In this document: positions 8,022-16,395 of the stretch, in pieces
Layout: each line of letters starts with the position of its first letter
Numbering within the stretch: position 1 is the stretch's first letter
DNA from: W-Chloroflexi-9 sp045863195
Lineage (GTDB): Bacteria; Chloroflexota; Dehalococcoidia; UBA2979
DNA length: 64,000 nt
NCBI GenBank assembly: GCA_045863195.1
Contig: BTUI01000013.1
Coordinates: 1 to 64,000 of the forward strand
Reading direction: 5' to 3'
The notes under the pieces: generated by a model
The model's input: the letters and a program-made list of their open reading frames with translations, nothing else
Database searches by the model: none
What the model was told of the DNA's origin: nothing
Made by a program: the position numbers and the translations under genes

Positions 8022-8061
8022 GAGGTGGGGCAGTCCCTTCGGGACCGCCCCACCTCCGTTT
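8022..8061 (+). terminator. Terminator of the flagellin gene
   Basis: A nested hairpin: outer 10-bp stem 8022-8031 with 8047-8056, inner 5-bp stem 8033-8037 with 8041-8045, then cgtttcc. Confidence 0.8.
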
Positions 8062-8063
8062 CC

Positions 8064-8105
8064 GGGGTTTCCCCGGTTCATGCGCCGCCCCGCCCCGTCG
8101 ATGAT
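8064..8105 (+). promoter_or_regulatory. Motility-type promoter of flaG-fliD
   Basis: GGGGTTTCCCC (8064-8074), followed by GGTTCATGCG, precedes a -10-like GATGAT (8100-8105) by 36 nt counted from the first G. It overlaps the tail of the flagellin terminator. Confidence 0.5.
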
Positions 8106-8125
8106 CCCCTGACGGGAGTGTGTGA

Positions 8126-8458
8126 ATGCCCGAGATGCGCGTGGGCCCCGGTCCGGCCGCCGCCTCCAGCGGCGTCACGGCCACGTCCGCCGAGCAGCGC
8201 CACCAGCGCGGCCACCGTGACCGCGAGGAAGGCGAGCCGGAGCGGCGCGGCGCGGAGGAACTCGCGCTCGCGCTGGACGAGGGACGACGCGCGCACCTCG
8301 CGGCGCGCTTCGAGCAGGACGCGGATGGTGCGCCGCTGGTGCGCATCGTGGACCGCGACCGAGGCGAGACGGTGGCGGTGCTGACGCCGGAGGAGTTGCG
8401 GGTGCTCGCAGAGCAGACCGGCTTGCCGACCGGCCTCCTGCTGCAGGCAAAGTCGTAG
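8126..8458 (+). CDS. flaG: FlaG-like flagellar protein
   Basis: The 110-residue protein has a charged, low-complexity first half. Its C-terminal region (FEQDADGAPLVRIVDRD followed by a TPEEL stretch) matches the usual FlaG ending, where a short beta unit precedes a PPEEL-type helix. FlaG genes often lie between flagellin and fliD and affect filament length. The position, 10 nt before fliD and just after flagellin, supports the call more than the weak sequence similarity does. The start ATG at 8126 follows CGGGAG. Confidence 0.65.
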   Translation: MPEMRVGPGPAAASSGVTATSAEQRHQRGHRDREEGEPERRGAEELALALDEGRRAHLAARFEQDADGAPLVRIVDRDRGETVAVLTPEELRVLAEQTGLPTGLLLQAKS

Positions 8459-8468
8459 GGGGCGGCAC

Positions 8469-10838
8469 GTGGTCAACAACCGCATCACCTTCGGCGGCAT
8501 CGCCTCCGGCATCGACACGAACTCCATCATCGACCAGTTGATGGCCGTGCAGCGCCGCCCGATTGCGCTGATGCAGAACAAGCAGCTGCAGATCAGCGCG
8601 CGAGCGGACGGCCTGGGCCGCGTCGCCAGCGCCCTCAGCGCGCTGGCGGGACGTGCCGCGAACATCGCCAACGTCGATACGTTCCGGCAGCGCTCCGCGT
8701 CCGTCATCGCGAAGACGGAGGACGCGAACAAGGTGCAGGCGGTCGCCACGAGCGGCGCGGCGGCCGGTTCGTTCACGTTCCACGTGACGGCCCTGGCCAC
8801 GCAGACCCGCCTGGAGAGCACGACCGCCGTGGGCCAGGCGGTGGACGCCGGCGTCCCGCTGGACGAGGCGGGCTTCGGCACCCCGTTCACCCCCGGCACG
8901 TTCACGATCAACGGCACCGTGTTCACCATCCCGGCGGCGACGGCGACCTCCATCGTCAGTGCCGCCTCGGTGGGCGGGTCGTTTGATGCGTCCCAGCCGC
9001 TGGACTCCGCGGGCGGCGACATCGCCACGACGGGCGGGTCGTTCACGATCAACGGCGCGACGATCAACTTCAGCGCGGAGACAGACAAGATCGCGGACGT
9101 GATCGGCTACATCAATGCGTCCGCCGCGGGCGTCACCGCATCGTTCGATGAGGACACGGGCATCTTCAGCCTCGTCCACAAGACCACCGGTTCGGCTGAG
9201 TCGATCACCCTCGCGGATGTCACCGGCAACTTCCTGGAGTCGATGAAACTCCTCGATGGGGGTGGCGGCACGATCGGCACGGTGACCGCCGGCACGGACG
9301 TGAAGTCGCTGGACGACGTGATCGATGACATCAACAACGCCGGCATTGGCGTGACCGCCTCGCTGGTGAATGACGCGGCGGGGCGCCTCAACGCCCTGCA
9401 ACTGACGAGCGGGTCCACGGTGCAACTCGGGTCGGGCGCCGATACCGGCAACTTCCTGTCGATGACAAGCCTGCTTCAGTCGCCGCCCGGCACCACGCGC
9501 ACGAGCCAGCGCGGCCTGGGCGGTACGGTGCTGTCCGCGGACCTGCAGGACGCGAGGTTCGCGACGCCGCTCTCCCAGGCGACCGGGACGTTCAAGGTAA
9601 ACGGCGTCGAGATCGAGTACGACGGGACCAGCGAGTCGCTGTCCAACATCATCTCAAAGATCAACACCTCCAGCGCCGGCGTCACCGTCACGTACGACTC
9701 GTTCACGGACCGGCTGAAGGTGACCAGCGACGCCACCGGCGCGCTAGCAGTGACGTTCGAGGACGTCGACGGCAACTTCCTCGCCGCGACGGGCCTGAGC
9801 GCCGCGACGCAAACGATGGGCGAGAATGCGGCGTATTCCCTGGACGGCGGCCCCACGCGGTACGCGACCTCCAACACCATCGCGGACGCGGTGGACGGCG
9901 TCACGCTGACCGTGACCTCCACGACGACCGAGGCGGTCAAGGTGCAGGTGAACCTGCAGCCGAACAACGTGGTGGCCGCGGTGGAGGCGTTCGTCGCCGA
10001 CTTCAACAAGACGCTCGACACGATCGATACGCTCACGGCGTACCGCGAGAACGGAGCGAACGGTGTTCTCTTCGGGGACTCCACGGTCCGAGGGATCGAA
10101 CAGACGCTGCGCGGGTTCCTCGCACGGCCGGTGAGCGGGCTGTCGGGCGGGTTGCGGACGCCCTCGGACGTGGGGCTTTCGTTCGGCGCGGTCGGTTCCG
10201 GTGTGGGCGATGCGAAGCGCCTGGTGCTGGACTCCGCGAAGTTGACCGAGGCGGCCCGCAACGATCCGGAGGCGGTCGCGGCGCTGTTCACCACGTTCAC
10301 GGCCTCCGGCACGCTGACGCCGGGCGGCACCGGGTCGATCGCCTCGATCTCCGGGACGCCCTCGGTGAAGAAGACCGGGCGTTACGCCATCACCTCGGAC
10401 GGGGTGGGGGCGCTGTCGGTGACGTTCACGCCGAACGACGGGTCGGCGGCGTCCACCGTGACGGGATCGATCAGCGCGGGCGGGACGAACACCACGCTCA
10501 TCCCCGGCGTCACGCTCACCGCGGAGGCGGTGCTCCAGGCCGGCACGAACGAGATCGTGGTCGGCGCGGCGCGCGAGGGGTTCGCGAAGACCCTGAACGA
10601 GTACCTCTCCTCGCTCACGCGGAGCAGCGGCCTCCTGGCGACGCGCCAGAGCGAGATGGCGACGCAGCGCAGCGATATCGACCGCCAAATCGACCGCATC
10701 GAGGACCGCATCGCCAAGCGCGAGGAGCAACTCGTGAAAAAGTTCACGCAGATGGAGATGGCGATCGCGCGGGTGCAGCAGCAGTCGCAGTCGCTCGCGC
10801 AGATGCAGGCGCAGCTGGGCCAGGTCTCGACGAAGTAG
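8469..10838 (+). CDS. fliD: Flagellar filament cap FliD (hook-associated protein 2)
   Basis: This 789-residue cap protein guides flagellin folding at the filament tip. The FliD N-terminal domain is clear (GIASGIDTNSIIDQLMAVQ, residues 8-26). The C-terminal coiled region (about 690-789) is rich in Gln/Ile heptads and ends in repeated Q-rich helices. It is longer than usual (about 450-600). The excess lies in the middle, where related modules recur: a beta segment of the TFTINGT / SFTINGAT / TFKVNGVE type, an 'I..IN.S.AGVT..YD' segment and a 'GNFL' end, at roughly residues 140-165, 190-260 and 375-450. They resemble flagellin hook-IN repeats. GTG start, 10 nt after flaG. Confidence 0.95.
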   Translation: MVNNRITFGGIASGIDTNSIIDQLMAVQRRPIALMQNKQLQISARADGLGRVASALSALAGRAANIANVDTFRQRSASVIAKTEDANKVQAVATSGAAAGSFTFHVTALATQTRLESTTAVGQAVDAGVPLDEAGFGTPFTPGTFTINGTVFTIPAATATSIVSAASVGGSFDASQPLDSAGGDIATTGGSFTINGATINFSAETDKIADVIGYINASAAGVTASFDEDTGIFSLVHKTTGSAESITLADVTGNFLESMKLLDGGGGTIGTVTAGTDVKSLDDVIDDINNAGIGVTASLVNDAAGRLNALQLTSGSTVQLGSGADTGNFLSMTSLLQSPPGTTRTSQRGLGGTVLSADLQDARFATPLSQATGTFKVNGVEIEYDGTSESLSNIISKINTSSAGVTVTYDSFTDRLKVTSDATGALAVTFEDVDGNFLAATGLSAATQTMGENAAYSLDGGPTRYATSNTIADAVDGVTLTVTSTTTEAVKVQVNLQPNNVVAAVEAFVADFNKTLDTIDTLTAYRENGANGVLFGDSTVRGIEQTLRGFLARPVSGLSGGLRTPSDVGLSFGAVGSGVGDAKRLVLDSAKLTEAARNDPEAVAALFTTFTASGTLTPGGTGSIASISGTPSVKKTGRYAITSDGVGALSVTFTPNDGSAASTVTGSISAGGTNTTLIPGVTLTAEAVLQAGTNEIVVGAAREGFAKTLNEYLSSLTRSSGLLATRQSEMATQRSDIDRQIDRIEDRIAKREEQLVKKFTQMEMAIARVQQQSQSLAQMQAQLGQVSTK

Positions 10839-10851
10839 CGGGCGCGGATCA

Positions 10852-10892
10852 GGGAAACCCCGACGTAGCCACCACGGCCCGCTGCCGATGGT
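10852..10892 (+). promoter_or_regulatory. Motility-type promoter of fliS
   Basis: GGGAAACCCCGACGTAG (10852-10868) stands 35 nt before GATGGT (10887-10892), a weak -10. The fliS ATG follows 54 nt later. Confidence 0.5.
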
Positions 10893-10945
10893 TGTGTCAG
10901 AGGGCAGCCATGCACCCTCGCAGCGACCACGACACAGGAGAGGCG

Positions 10946-11371
10946 ATGCAGGCCGGGGCCCATCAGACCTACCGCAGGATGCAGACGGAGACCGCGTCTC
11001 CCGCCGAACTGATCGGCATGCTCTACGACGCGCTCCTCAAGAATCTGATGCGCGCCGAGGACGGCCTCCGCGCGAAGGAGATCGAGCCGGCGCACCACGC
11101 GCTCGTTCGGTCGCAGGACATCGTCCTGGAACTGATCGCGAGCCTGGACGTGGACGGCGAGGGCGAGGTGGGGGCAATGGCCCGCCAGCTCGCGCCGCTC
11201 TACGAGTACATGTACCGCCGCCTGCTGGACGCCAGCATCCGCAAGGACACGGCGCCGGTGGCGGAGGTCCGGTCGCTGGTCATGCCGCTGCGGCAGGCCT
11301 GGTCGGTCGCCCTGGAACAACTCGCATCGCAGGCCGCCTCGGGCGGGGTTCGGGAGGGATACCGTGCCTAA
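10946..11371 (+). CDS. fliS: Flagellin export chaperone FliS
   Basis: This 141-residue FliS binds the C-terminal helix of flagellin in the cytoplasm and keeps it unfolded for export. The family pattern is visible: YRRMQTETASPAELIGMLYDALLKNL at the N-terminus and an all-helical remainder with an acidic DVDGEGEVG turn. The ATG at 10946 has AGGAGAGG 3-10 nt upstream. An in-frame upstream ATG at 10892 overlaps the predicted -10 and is unlikely. It overlaps the next gene by 8 nt. Confidence 0.93.
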   Translation: MQAGAHQTYRRMQTETASPAELIGMLYDALLKNLMRAEDGLRAKEIEPAHHALVRSQDIVLELIASLDVDGEGEVGAMARQLAPLYEYMYRRLLDASIRKDTAPVAEVRSLVMPLRQAWSVALEQLASQAASGGVREGYRA

Positions 11372-11750
11372 GACGCGCGCCGCGCTGCAGTTCGAACTGC
11401 TCCGCGAGATCTTCGACCTGGCCCGCGCTCAGCGTGCCTCGCTGGAGCGCGACGACATCGAGCGGATGCTCGACCTGATGGCGGAGCGCGAGTCGATCCT
11501 CACGCGGCTGCTGCGGCTGGTGGAGGAGCCGGCGGAGGAGCCGGAGAACCTGGTCGCCTTCCCGGGCGCGGTGGACCACTCGCGACAGGACCAGATCGCG
11601 CTGGACACGGTGATCCGCGGGATCCTGGAGCACGACCGCGAGAACGAGTCGATGCTCGCCGAGAAGATGGACGCGCTGCGCGAGGAACTCCCGCGCATCC
11701 AGCAGGGACGGCGCGTGACGGCCGCCTACCGCGCCGGGACCGCTTCATAG
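11364..11750 (+). CDS. FliT/FlgN-like flagellar export chaperone
   Basis: The 128-residue, entirely helical and highly charged protein starts at GTG 11364 inside the end of fliS, so the two are translationally coupled. Its length, helical content and place directly after fliS fit FliT (chaperone of FliD) or FlgN (chaperone of FlgK/FlgL). The short motif LDLMAERESILTRLLRL resembles FlgN. The two families are hard to separate by sequence, so no symbol is given. Confidence 0.65.
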   Translation: MPKTRAALQFELLREIFDLARAQRASLERDDIERMLDLMAERESILTRLLRLVEEPAEEPENLVAFPGAVDHSRQDQIALDTVIRGILEHDRENESMLAEKMDALREELPRIQQGRRVTAAYRAGTAS

Positions 11751-11779
11751 CCGGGCGTTGCCGCCGATGATCACATCGG

Positions 11780-11798
11780 AGGGGCGGATTCCGCCCCT
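11780..11798 (+). terminator. Hairpin after the fliS operon
   Basis: AGGGGCGG/CCGCCCCT pairs over 8 bp with a 3-nt loop. There is no T run, so it may only slow polymerase or protect the 3' end. Confidence 0.4.
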
Positions 11799-11825
11799 GC
11801 GCCATGTCTGACCGGGGAGGCACTC

Positions 11826-12536
11826 GTGCCCCGTCCCTCACGCCCCCCTCGCACGGTGCCGCGCCAGGACGCTCGCACGTCCGGTGCGCACGCCGTCGCC
11901 GGGTTCACGATCGGCCTCGTGGCGATGGCCGGCGGGTTCCTCTTCGCCGGCCCGCCCGGCGCGGGGCCGATGAGCGCGGCGGCACGGTCCGCGGAACAGG
12001 TCGCGGCGGTGCGGATGGCGATCGACCCGGCCACGCGCCCGCGCGCGGACGTGGAGGGGGACCGCCCCCAGCCGTCCGGCCCGGTCGCCTTCCACGAGGA
12101 CGCGGAGGCGCTGTTCTCCAACCGCCACGCGACCCGCATCGTGGTGCCCTCCGTCGGCATCGACGCATCCGTGCGGCCGGTCGGGCTGGTGTTCCGGGGC
12201 GGGCGGCTGGAGTACGACGTGCCGCGCGTGGAGGCGGGCCAGTACACCGGCACCGCGCGCCCGGGTGACCCCGGCAACGTGGTCATCGGCGGGCACGTCG
12301 CGCAGCGCGGCGCGGACGGGGTGTTCGAGGCGCTGCCGAAGGTCGCTGCGGGAGATGTCGTCGAGGTCTATCGAGGCGACCAGGTCTTCCGATACTTCAT
12401 TACAGAGATCCGTGTCGTCGCAGCGGATGCGACGGACGTGATGGGCCACACGCAGGAAGCGACGCTGACGCTCATCACCTGCTTCCCGGACGACAACTAC
12501 CGCGAGCGGTTGGTCGTCGTCGGGAGGCTGTTGTAG
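11826..12536 (+). CDS. Sortase
   Basis: This 236-residue class D/E-like sortase is anchored by one N-terminal membrane helix (about residues 22-42). The sortase barrel covers about residues 95-236. The catalytic residues are in place: His157 in IGGHV, Cys219 in TLITCFPD, and Arg228 in YRERLVVV. Sortases cleave a C-terminal sorting signal and attach surface proteins to peptidoglycan or build pili. I see no LPxTG-type substrate gene nearby. Its place between fliS and flgM inside a flagellar block is unusual. GTG start; the gene follows the fliS operon by 75 nt. Confidence 0.9.
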   Translation: MPRPSRPPRTVPRQDARTSGAHAVAGFTIGLVAMAGGFLFAGPPGAGPMSAAARSAEQVAAVRMAIDPATRPRADVEGDRPQPSGPVAFHEDAEALFSNRHATRIVVPSVGIDASVRPVGLVFRGGRLEYDVPRVEAGQYTGTARPGDPGNVVIGGHVAQRGADGVFEALPKVAAGDVVEVYRGDQVFRYFITEIRVVAADATDVMGHTQEATLTLITCFPDDNYRERLVVVGRLL

Positions 12537-12564
12537 GGCGCTACGCACGGCATCGGGCCGGGCG

Positions 12565-12570
12565 TAGACT
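12565..12570 (+). promoter_or_regulatory. -10 box (TAGACT) of flgM
   Basis: GCGTAGACTTGAG carries a TANNNT hexamer 24 nt before the flgM GTG. The GGG-CCCC motility element is absent at the expected distance upstream, unlike at the fliF promoter next door. Confidence 0.55.
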
Positions 12571-12594
12571 TGAGCAGCATGAGGAGCTTCCTGC

Positions 12595-12876
12595 GTGAGC
12601 ATTGATCCGTCCGGCCCGGCGCCCCTGCGCCCGGTCCACCTCGCTTCTCGCCGCCAGCAGCAGGCGGAGCCGTCTGCCGCCGCGCCCGCCGGGCGACCCG
12701 AGCAGCACGACCGCATCGACCTCAGCGTCCAGGCGCGAGGGCTCGCGCAGGCGGAATCGCCGGAGGTCCGCGAGGCGCGTGTCCGCGCCCTCCGCGAGGC
12801 GGTGGCGGACGGCACGTACCGTGTCGACCCGCAGGACCTCGCGCAGCGGATCGCCGACCGCGGCGACGACCGCTAG
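12595..12876 (+). CDS. flgM: Anti-sigma-28 factor FlgM
   Basis: The 93-residue protein has the FlgM shape: a disordered, Pro/Gln-rich N-terminal half, then the sigma-28-binding helices with the pattern VRALREAVADGTYRVDPQDL and a final AQRIADR helix. FlgM holds FliA (sigma-28) inactive and is exported once the hook is complete. Its presence implies a fliA gene outside the window. GTG start after a GAGGAGC site. Confidence 0.85.
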   Translation: MSIDPSGPAPLRPVHLASRRQQQAEPSAAAPAGRPEQHDRIDLSVQARGLAQAESPEVREARVRALREAVADGTYRVDPQDLAQRIADRGDDR

Positions 12877-12889
12877 GCGTACACAACGC

Positions 12890-12911
12890 GGCCGCCCGAG
12901 GTAGGGCGGCC
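12890..12911 (+). terminator. Hairpin between flgM and fliF
   Basis: GGCCGCCC/GGGCGGCC forms an 8-bp stem with a 6-nt loop just after flgM. No T run follows. Confidence 0.45.
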
Positions 12912-12926
12912 TGCGGCCACAGACCC

Positions 12927-12968
12927 GGGAAATCCCCCATACGGAGCGCGCGGCGCCGTCCGTAGGCT
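12927..12968 (+). promoter_or_regulatory. Motility-type promoter of the fliF operon
   Basis: GGGAAATCCCCCATACGG (12927-12944) precedes TAGGCT (12963-12968) by exactly 36 nt counted from the first G. This would drive fliF through at least flgD. Confidence 0.65.
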
Positions 12969-12998
12969 CGTTGAGCAGTCAACTTGCCGGGGGTGCGT

Positions 12999-14618
12999 GT
13001 GGGCCAGATCCTTCCTCGTCTGCTCGAACTGTGGGGCAGCCTGACGCCCGTGCGGAAGGGCATGCTCACGGCTTCTGCCGTCGGGCTCGTCGTGGCGGCC
13101 TTCGCCCTGAGCTCCTGGGCGGGCCGTGTCGACTACGCGACGCTCTACACCGATCTCGACAGCGCCGACAGCGGCCGCATCGTCGAGGATCTGCGGACGC
13201 GCGGCATCCCGTACGAGATCGACCGCTCCGGCGCGACGATCCGCGTGCCGCAGTCGCACGTGGACGAACTGCGCGTCGACTTCGCTTCGCGCGGCCTGCC
13301 GGAGGGCGGCCAGGTCGGATTCGAGCTGTTCGAGGGCAACGCCTTCACGGCCACCGACTTCGTGCAGCGGCTCAACTACCAGCGCGGCCTCCAGGGCGAA
13401 CTGGAGCGCACCATCAGCACCTTCCCGGCGGTGGAGCGCGTCCGCGTCCACATCGTGATGCCGGAGCGTTCGCTCTTCGTGGACGACCAGCAGCCCGCGA
13501 CCGCCTCCGTGGTGCTGGGACTCCGGGCCGGCCGGTCGCTCGCGCAGAACGAGGTGAACGGCATCGCCCACCTGGTCGCGGGTGCGGTGGAGGGCCTGGA
13601 GAAGAAGTCGATCACGATCCTCGACCAGCGGGGGTCGATCATCTACGACGGCGCCACGCTCGACTCCGACTCCGGCATCGGCCTCACCACCACGCAGATC
13701 TCGCTCCAGCAGGAGTACGAGGCGCGGGTGGAGGCGAACGTGCAGTCGATGCTGGACCGCGCTCTGGGGCCGGCGAAGTCCGCCGTCTCCGTGAGCGCGC
13801 TCATGAACTTCGACCGCGTGGAGACGGAGCGGGAGACCTACAGCGCGCCCGAGTCTGGCACGCCGCGGTCCAGCAGCAGCGTGACGGAGACCTACACCAC
13901 CGGGACGGTCGAGGGCGCGGGCCAGATCCCCGGCGCGCTGACGAACATCCCCGGTGCGAACGCGAACCTACCGGCGGTGGAGCCGGCCTCCGGCGACGGT
14001 GCCGGCACCACCTACCAGCGCTCCGAGACGACCTCCAACTTCGAACTGGACCGCACCGTGACGCGCCAGGTGGGCACACCCGGGCGGGTGGAGCGCCTGT
14101 CGGTCTCGCTGCTGTTGGATGACACCGTCTCGGAGGAGCTCGCCCAGTCCCTCTCCGCCTCGGTCGCCGCGGCGGCCGGCGTGGACGCGGAGCGCGGCGA
14201 CGCCGTGGTCGTGACGCGGGTGGCGTTCGACCGCTCCGCGGTCGACGAGGCACGCGCGGCGTTCGAGGCCGACGCCTCCCGCGACCAGTTGATGGGCTAC
14301 GTGCGGATGGCGCTGCCGGTGCTGGTGCTGCTGTTCGGTTTCATCTTCGTGCGCATGCTCCTGAAGTCGCTCGGCTCCCGCGCCGTGCGCCCGTACGACC
14401 TGGGGTACGCGACCGGCGGCCCGGCGCTCCTCGGCGCGGGTGCGGGCGGCGGCAACGTGCTCGCCGAGGTGGGTGACGGGGTGGGCGCCGCGATCCGCGC
14501 ACTCCCGCAGCCGATCGAGGTGCGCCACACCGAACTCGAGCGGTCGATCGAGCGCATGGCCCACCAGAACCCGGAAGGGATCGCGGAGGTCGTGCAGGCC
14601 TGGATGCGGGAGGACTAG
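12999..14618 (+). CDS. fliF: Flagellar MS-ring protein FliF
   Basis: This 539-residue protein builds the membrane ring that houses the export gate. There is one membrane helix near residues 20-42 and a second near 430-450. The YscJ/FliF periplasmic-type domain (about 45-210) includes DYATLYTDLDSADSGRI and GRVERLSVSLLLDD-type ring-building segments further on. The C-terminal tail binds FliG. The start is a choice between TTG 12984, GTG 12993 and GTG 12999; the GGGGG at 12988-12992 favours 12999. FliG follows after 3 nt. Confidence 0.95.
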   Translation: MGQILPRLLELWGSLTPVRKGMLTASAVGLVVAAFALSSWAGRVDYATLYTDLDSADSGRIVEDLRTRGIPYEIDRSGATIRVPQSHVDELRVDFASRGLPEGGQVGFELFEGNAFTATDFVQRLNYQRGLQGELERTISTFPAVERVRVHIVMPERSLFVDDQQPATASVVLGLRAGRSLAQNEVNGIAHLVAGAVEGLEKKSITILDQRGSIIYDGATLDSDSGIGLTTTQISLQQEYEARVEANVQSMLDRALGPAKSAVSVSALMNFDRVETERETYSAPESGTPRSSSSVTETYTTGTVEGAGQIPGALTNIPGANANLPAVEPASGDGAGTTYQRSETTSNFELDRTVTRQVGTPGRVERLSVSLLLDDTVSEELAQSLSASVAAAAGVDAERGDAVVVTRVAFDRSAVDEARAAFEADASRDQLMGYVRMALPVLVLLFGFIFVRMLLKSLGSRAVRPYDLGYATGGPALLGAGAGGGNVLAEVGDGVGAAIRALPQPIEVRHTELERSIERMAHQNPEGIAEVVQAWMRED

Positions 14619-14621
14619 CCG

Positions 14622-15680
14622 ATGGCCCCGCCGGAGATCGCCCCCGCCCTGGACAACGGCAAGAAGAACCCCTTCGCCACCGCCCGCGGCCGTCGCCGAG
14701 CGGCGGCGTTGCTGATCGCGCTCGGCCCCGAGCTCGCGGCGGAGGTGCTGCGCCAGCTCCCGGACGATGACATCGGCCGGCTGACGTGGGAGATCGTCGG
14801 CATCGGCCAGCTCACCTCGCAGGAGCGGGAGGACATCCTCGCTCACTTCTACGAGAAGGCGGTCGGCCGTGACTTCGTCTCCGTGGGCGGCCTGGAGTAC
14901 GCCCAGGAGATGCTGGAGAAGGCGATCGGCAAGGACAAGGCGAACGAGATCACCTCGCGCCTGGGCAAGCACGCCGGCGCGAAGCCGTTCCAGTTTCTGC
15001 AGCAGGTGGACACGAAAGACCTGGTGAACTTCCTGCGGAACGAACACCCGCAGGTGGTGGCGCTGGTGCTGGCCTACCTGCCGTCCGAGCGTGCCGCGGA
15101 CGTCCTCTCCAACCTCCCGGAAGAGGTGCAGCCGGAACTCTCCGTGCGCGTCGCCATGATGGAGCGCACGAGCCCGGACGTGATCGAGGACGTGGAGACG
15201 GTGATCCGTTCCCGCCTGGGCTCCATCTTCTCGCCGCGCGCCGAGATCATCACCGCCGGCGGCATCGACTCCGTGGTCGAACTGCTGCGGAAGGTGGACC
15301 TCGCCACGGAGAAGGTCATCCTCGACGGCCTCGAGCGCACCGACCCGGAGACGGCGAACGAGGTGCGCAAGCGCATGTTCGTCTTCGAGAACATCACCCT
15401 GCTGGACGACCGCTCGATCCAGCGCGTGCTTCGCGAGGTCGATTCGAAGGACCTGGGCCTCGCGCTCAAGGGCGCCACGGAGGAGGTTCGCAGCCGGATC
15501 GTCGGGAACATGTCGGAGCGTGCGTCCAAGATGCTGCTGGACGACATGGCGGCGCTCGGCCCGGTGCGCCTCGCGCAGGTGGAGGAGGCGCAGGGCCGCA
15601 TCGTGGCGGTGATCCGACGCCTGGAGGAGGCCGAGGAGATCTTCGTCATGCGTGGCGGCGAGGACGACCTCCTTGTCTAG
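14622..15680 (+). CDS. fliG: Flagellar motor switch protein FliG
   Basis: This 352-residue switch protein links the MS ring to FliM and contacts the stator. The N-terminal domain (RRRAAALLIALGPELAAEVLRQL), the middle domain with the EHPQ motif (NEHPQVVALVLAYL) and the C-terminal torque helix, with charged residues in LDDRSIQRVLREVDSKDLG, are all present. Length is near the family norm (330-345) with a short N-terminal extension. Its last codons overlap the fliH start. Confidence 0.97.
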   Translation: MAPPEIAPALDNGKKNPFATARGRRRAAALLIALGPELAAEVLRQLPDDDIGRLTWEIVGIGQLTSQEREDILAHFYEKAVGRDFVSVGGLEYAQEMLEKAIGKDKANEITSRLGKHAGAKPFQFLQQVDTKDLVNFLRNEHPQVVALVLAYLPSERAADVLSNLPEEVQPELSVRVAMMERTSPDVIEDVETVIRSRLGSIFSPRAEIITAGGIDSVVELLRKVDLATEKVILDGLERTDPETANEVRKRMFVFENITLLDDRSIQRVLREVDSKDLGLALKGATEEVRSRIVGNMSERASKMLLDDMAALGPVRLAQVEEAQGRIVAVIRRLEEAEEIFVMRGGEDDLLV

Positions 15681-16395
15681 CGAACGGCGCGGCCTTGTGC
15701 GGTCGACCCGCGTGGGCGCTGCCGTGGCGCTGGGTGTCGACGGCCGCATCCGCGAGCCGGACGACCCGCTCTCCGGCCTCGTCGGCGGCTCCCCGGTGGA
15801 GACCGCCGAGGCCGCCTCGATCGTGGAGGAGGCGCAGCGCCGCGCGGACGAACTCGTCACCGTCGCCGCGCGCCAGGCGAACGCGGTGGAAGCGCGGGCC
15901 CGGCGCGAGGGGTTCGAGCGCGGGCTGGCGGAGGGCCGCGCGGAGGGCCGCGCCGAACTCGCGCGAGCGCTCGCGCTCGTGCAGCGCGTCGCCGCCGAGG
16001 GCAAGGCGATCCGCGACGACCTGATGCGGCGCTCCGAGCGCGAGATGGTGGAGATGGTGATCGCCGCGTTCCGCGCCGTCCTCGGCGACCGGATCGAAGC
16101 GGACCCGACCGTGGTGAACGAGACCGTGCGCCGCGCACTGGACCGCGCCGGCGCGCAGAACATCGTGCGCATCCGCGTCCACCCGGACGCGGTTGACGGC
16201 GTCTCCGCGCACCTCTCGACGGAACGGCGCAGCGCGCCGACGTTCGAGGTGACGGGCGACGGCGCGATCGGCATCGGCGGCTGCATCGTCGAAACCGAGT
16301 ACGGGCAGGTCGACGCGCGCCTGGACGTCCAGATGGACGAGGTGGCGCGGCTGCTCCTCGAAGCGCTGCCGCAGGAGGTGGACCGTGCCGCCTGA
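15652..16395 (+). CDS. fliH: Flagellar export ATPase regulator FliH
   Basis: This 247-residue FliH forms the peripheral stalk of the FliI ATPase. After a variable N-terminus comes an Ala/Arg/Glu helix (about residues 60-120) with the GxxxG-like run FERGLAEGRAEGRAEL that is a mark of FliH. The C-terminal FliI-binding domain contains VHPDAVD and ends in the IGGCIVETEYGQVDARLD pattern shared with HrpE/YscL. The GTG at 15652 overlaps fliG by 29 nt; a TTG at 15673 is an alternative start. Confidence 0.92.
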   Translation: MAARTTSLSSERRGLVRSTRVGAAVALGVDGRIREPDDPLSGLVGGSPVETAEAASIVEEAQRRADELVTVAARQANAVEARARREGFERGLAEGRAEGRAELARALALVQRVAAEGKAIRDDLMRRSEREMVEMVIAAFRAVLGDRIEADPTVVNETVRRALDRAGAQNIVRIRVHPDAVDGVSAHLSTERRSAPTFEVTGDGAIGIGGCIVETEYGQVDARLDVQMDEVARLLLEALPQEVDRAA

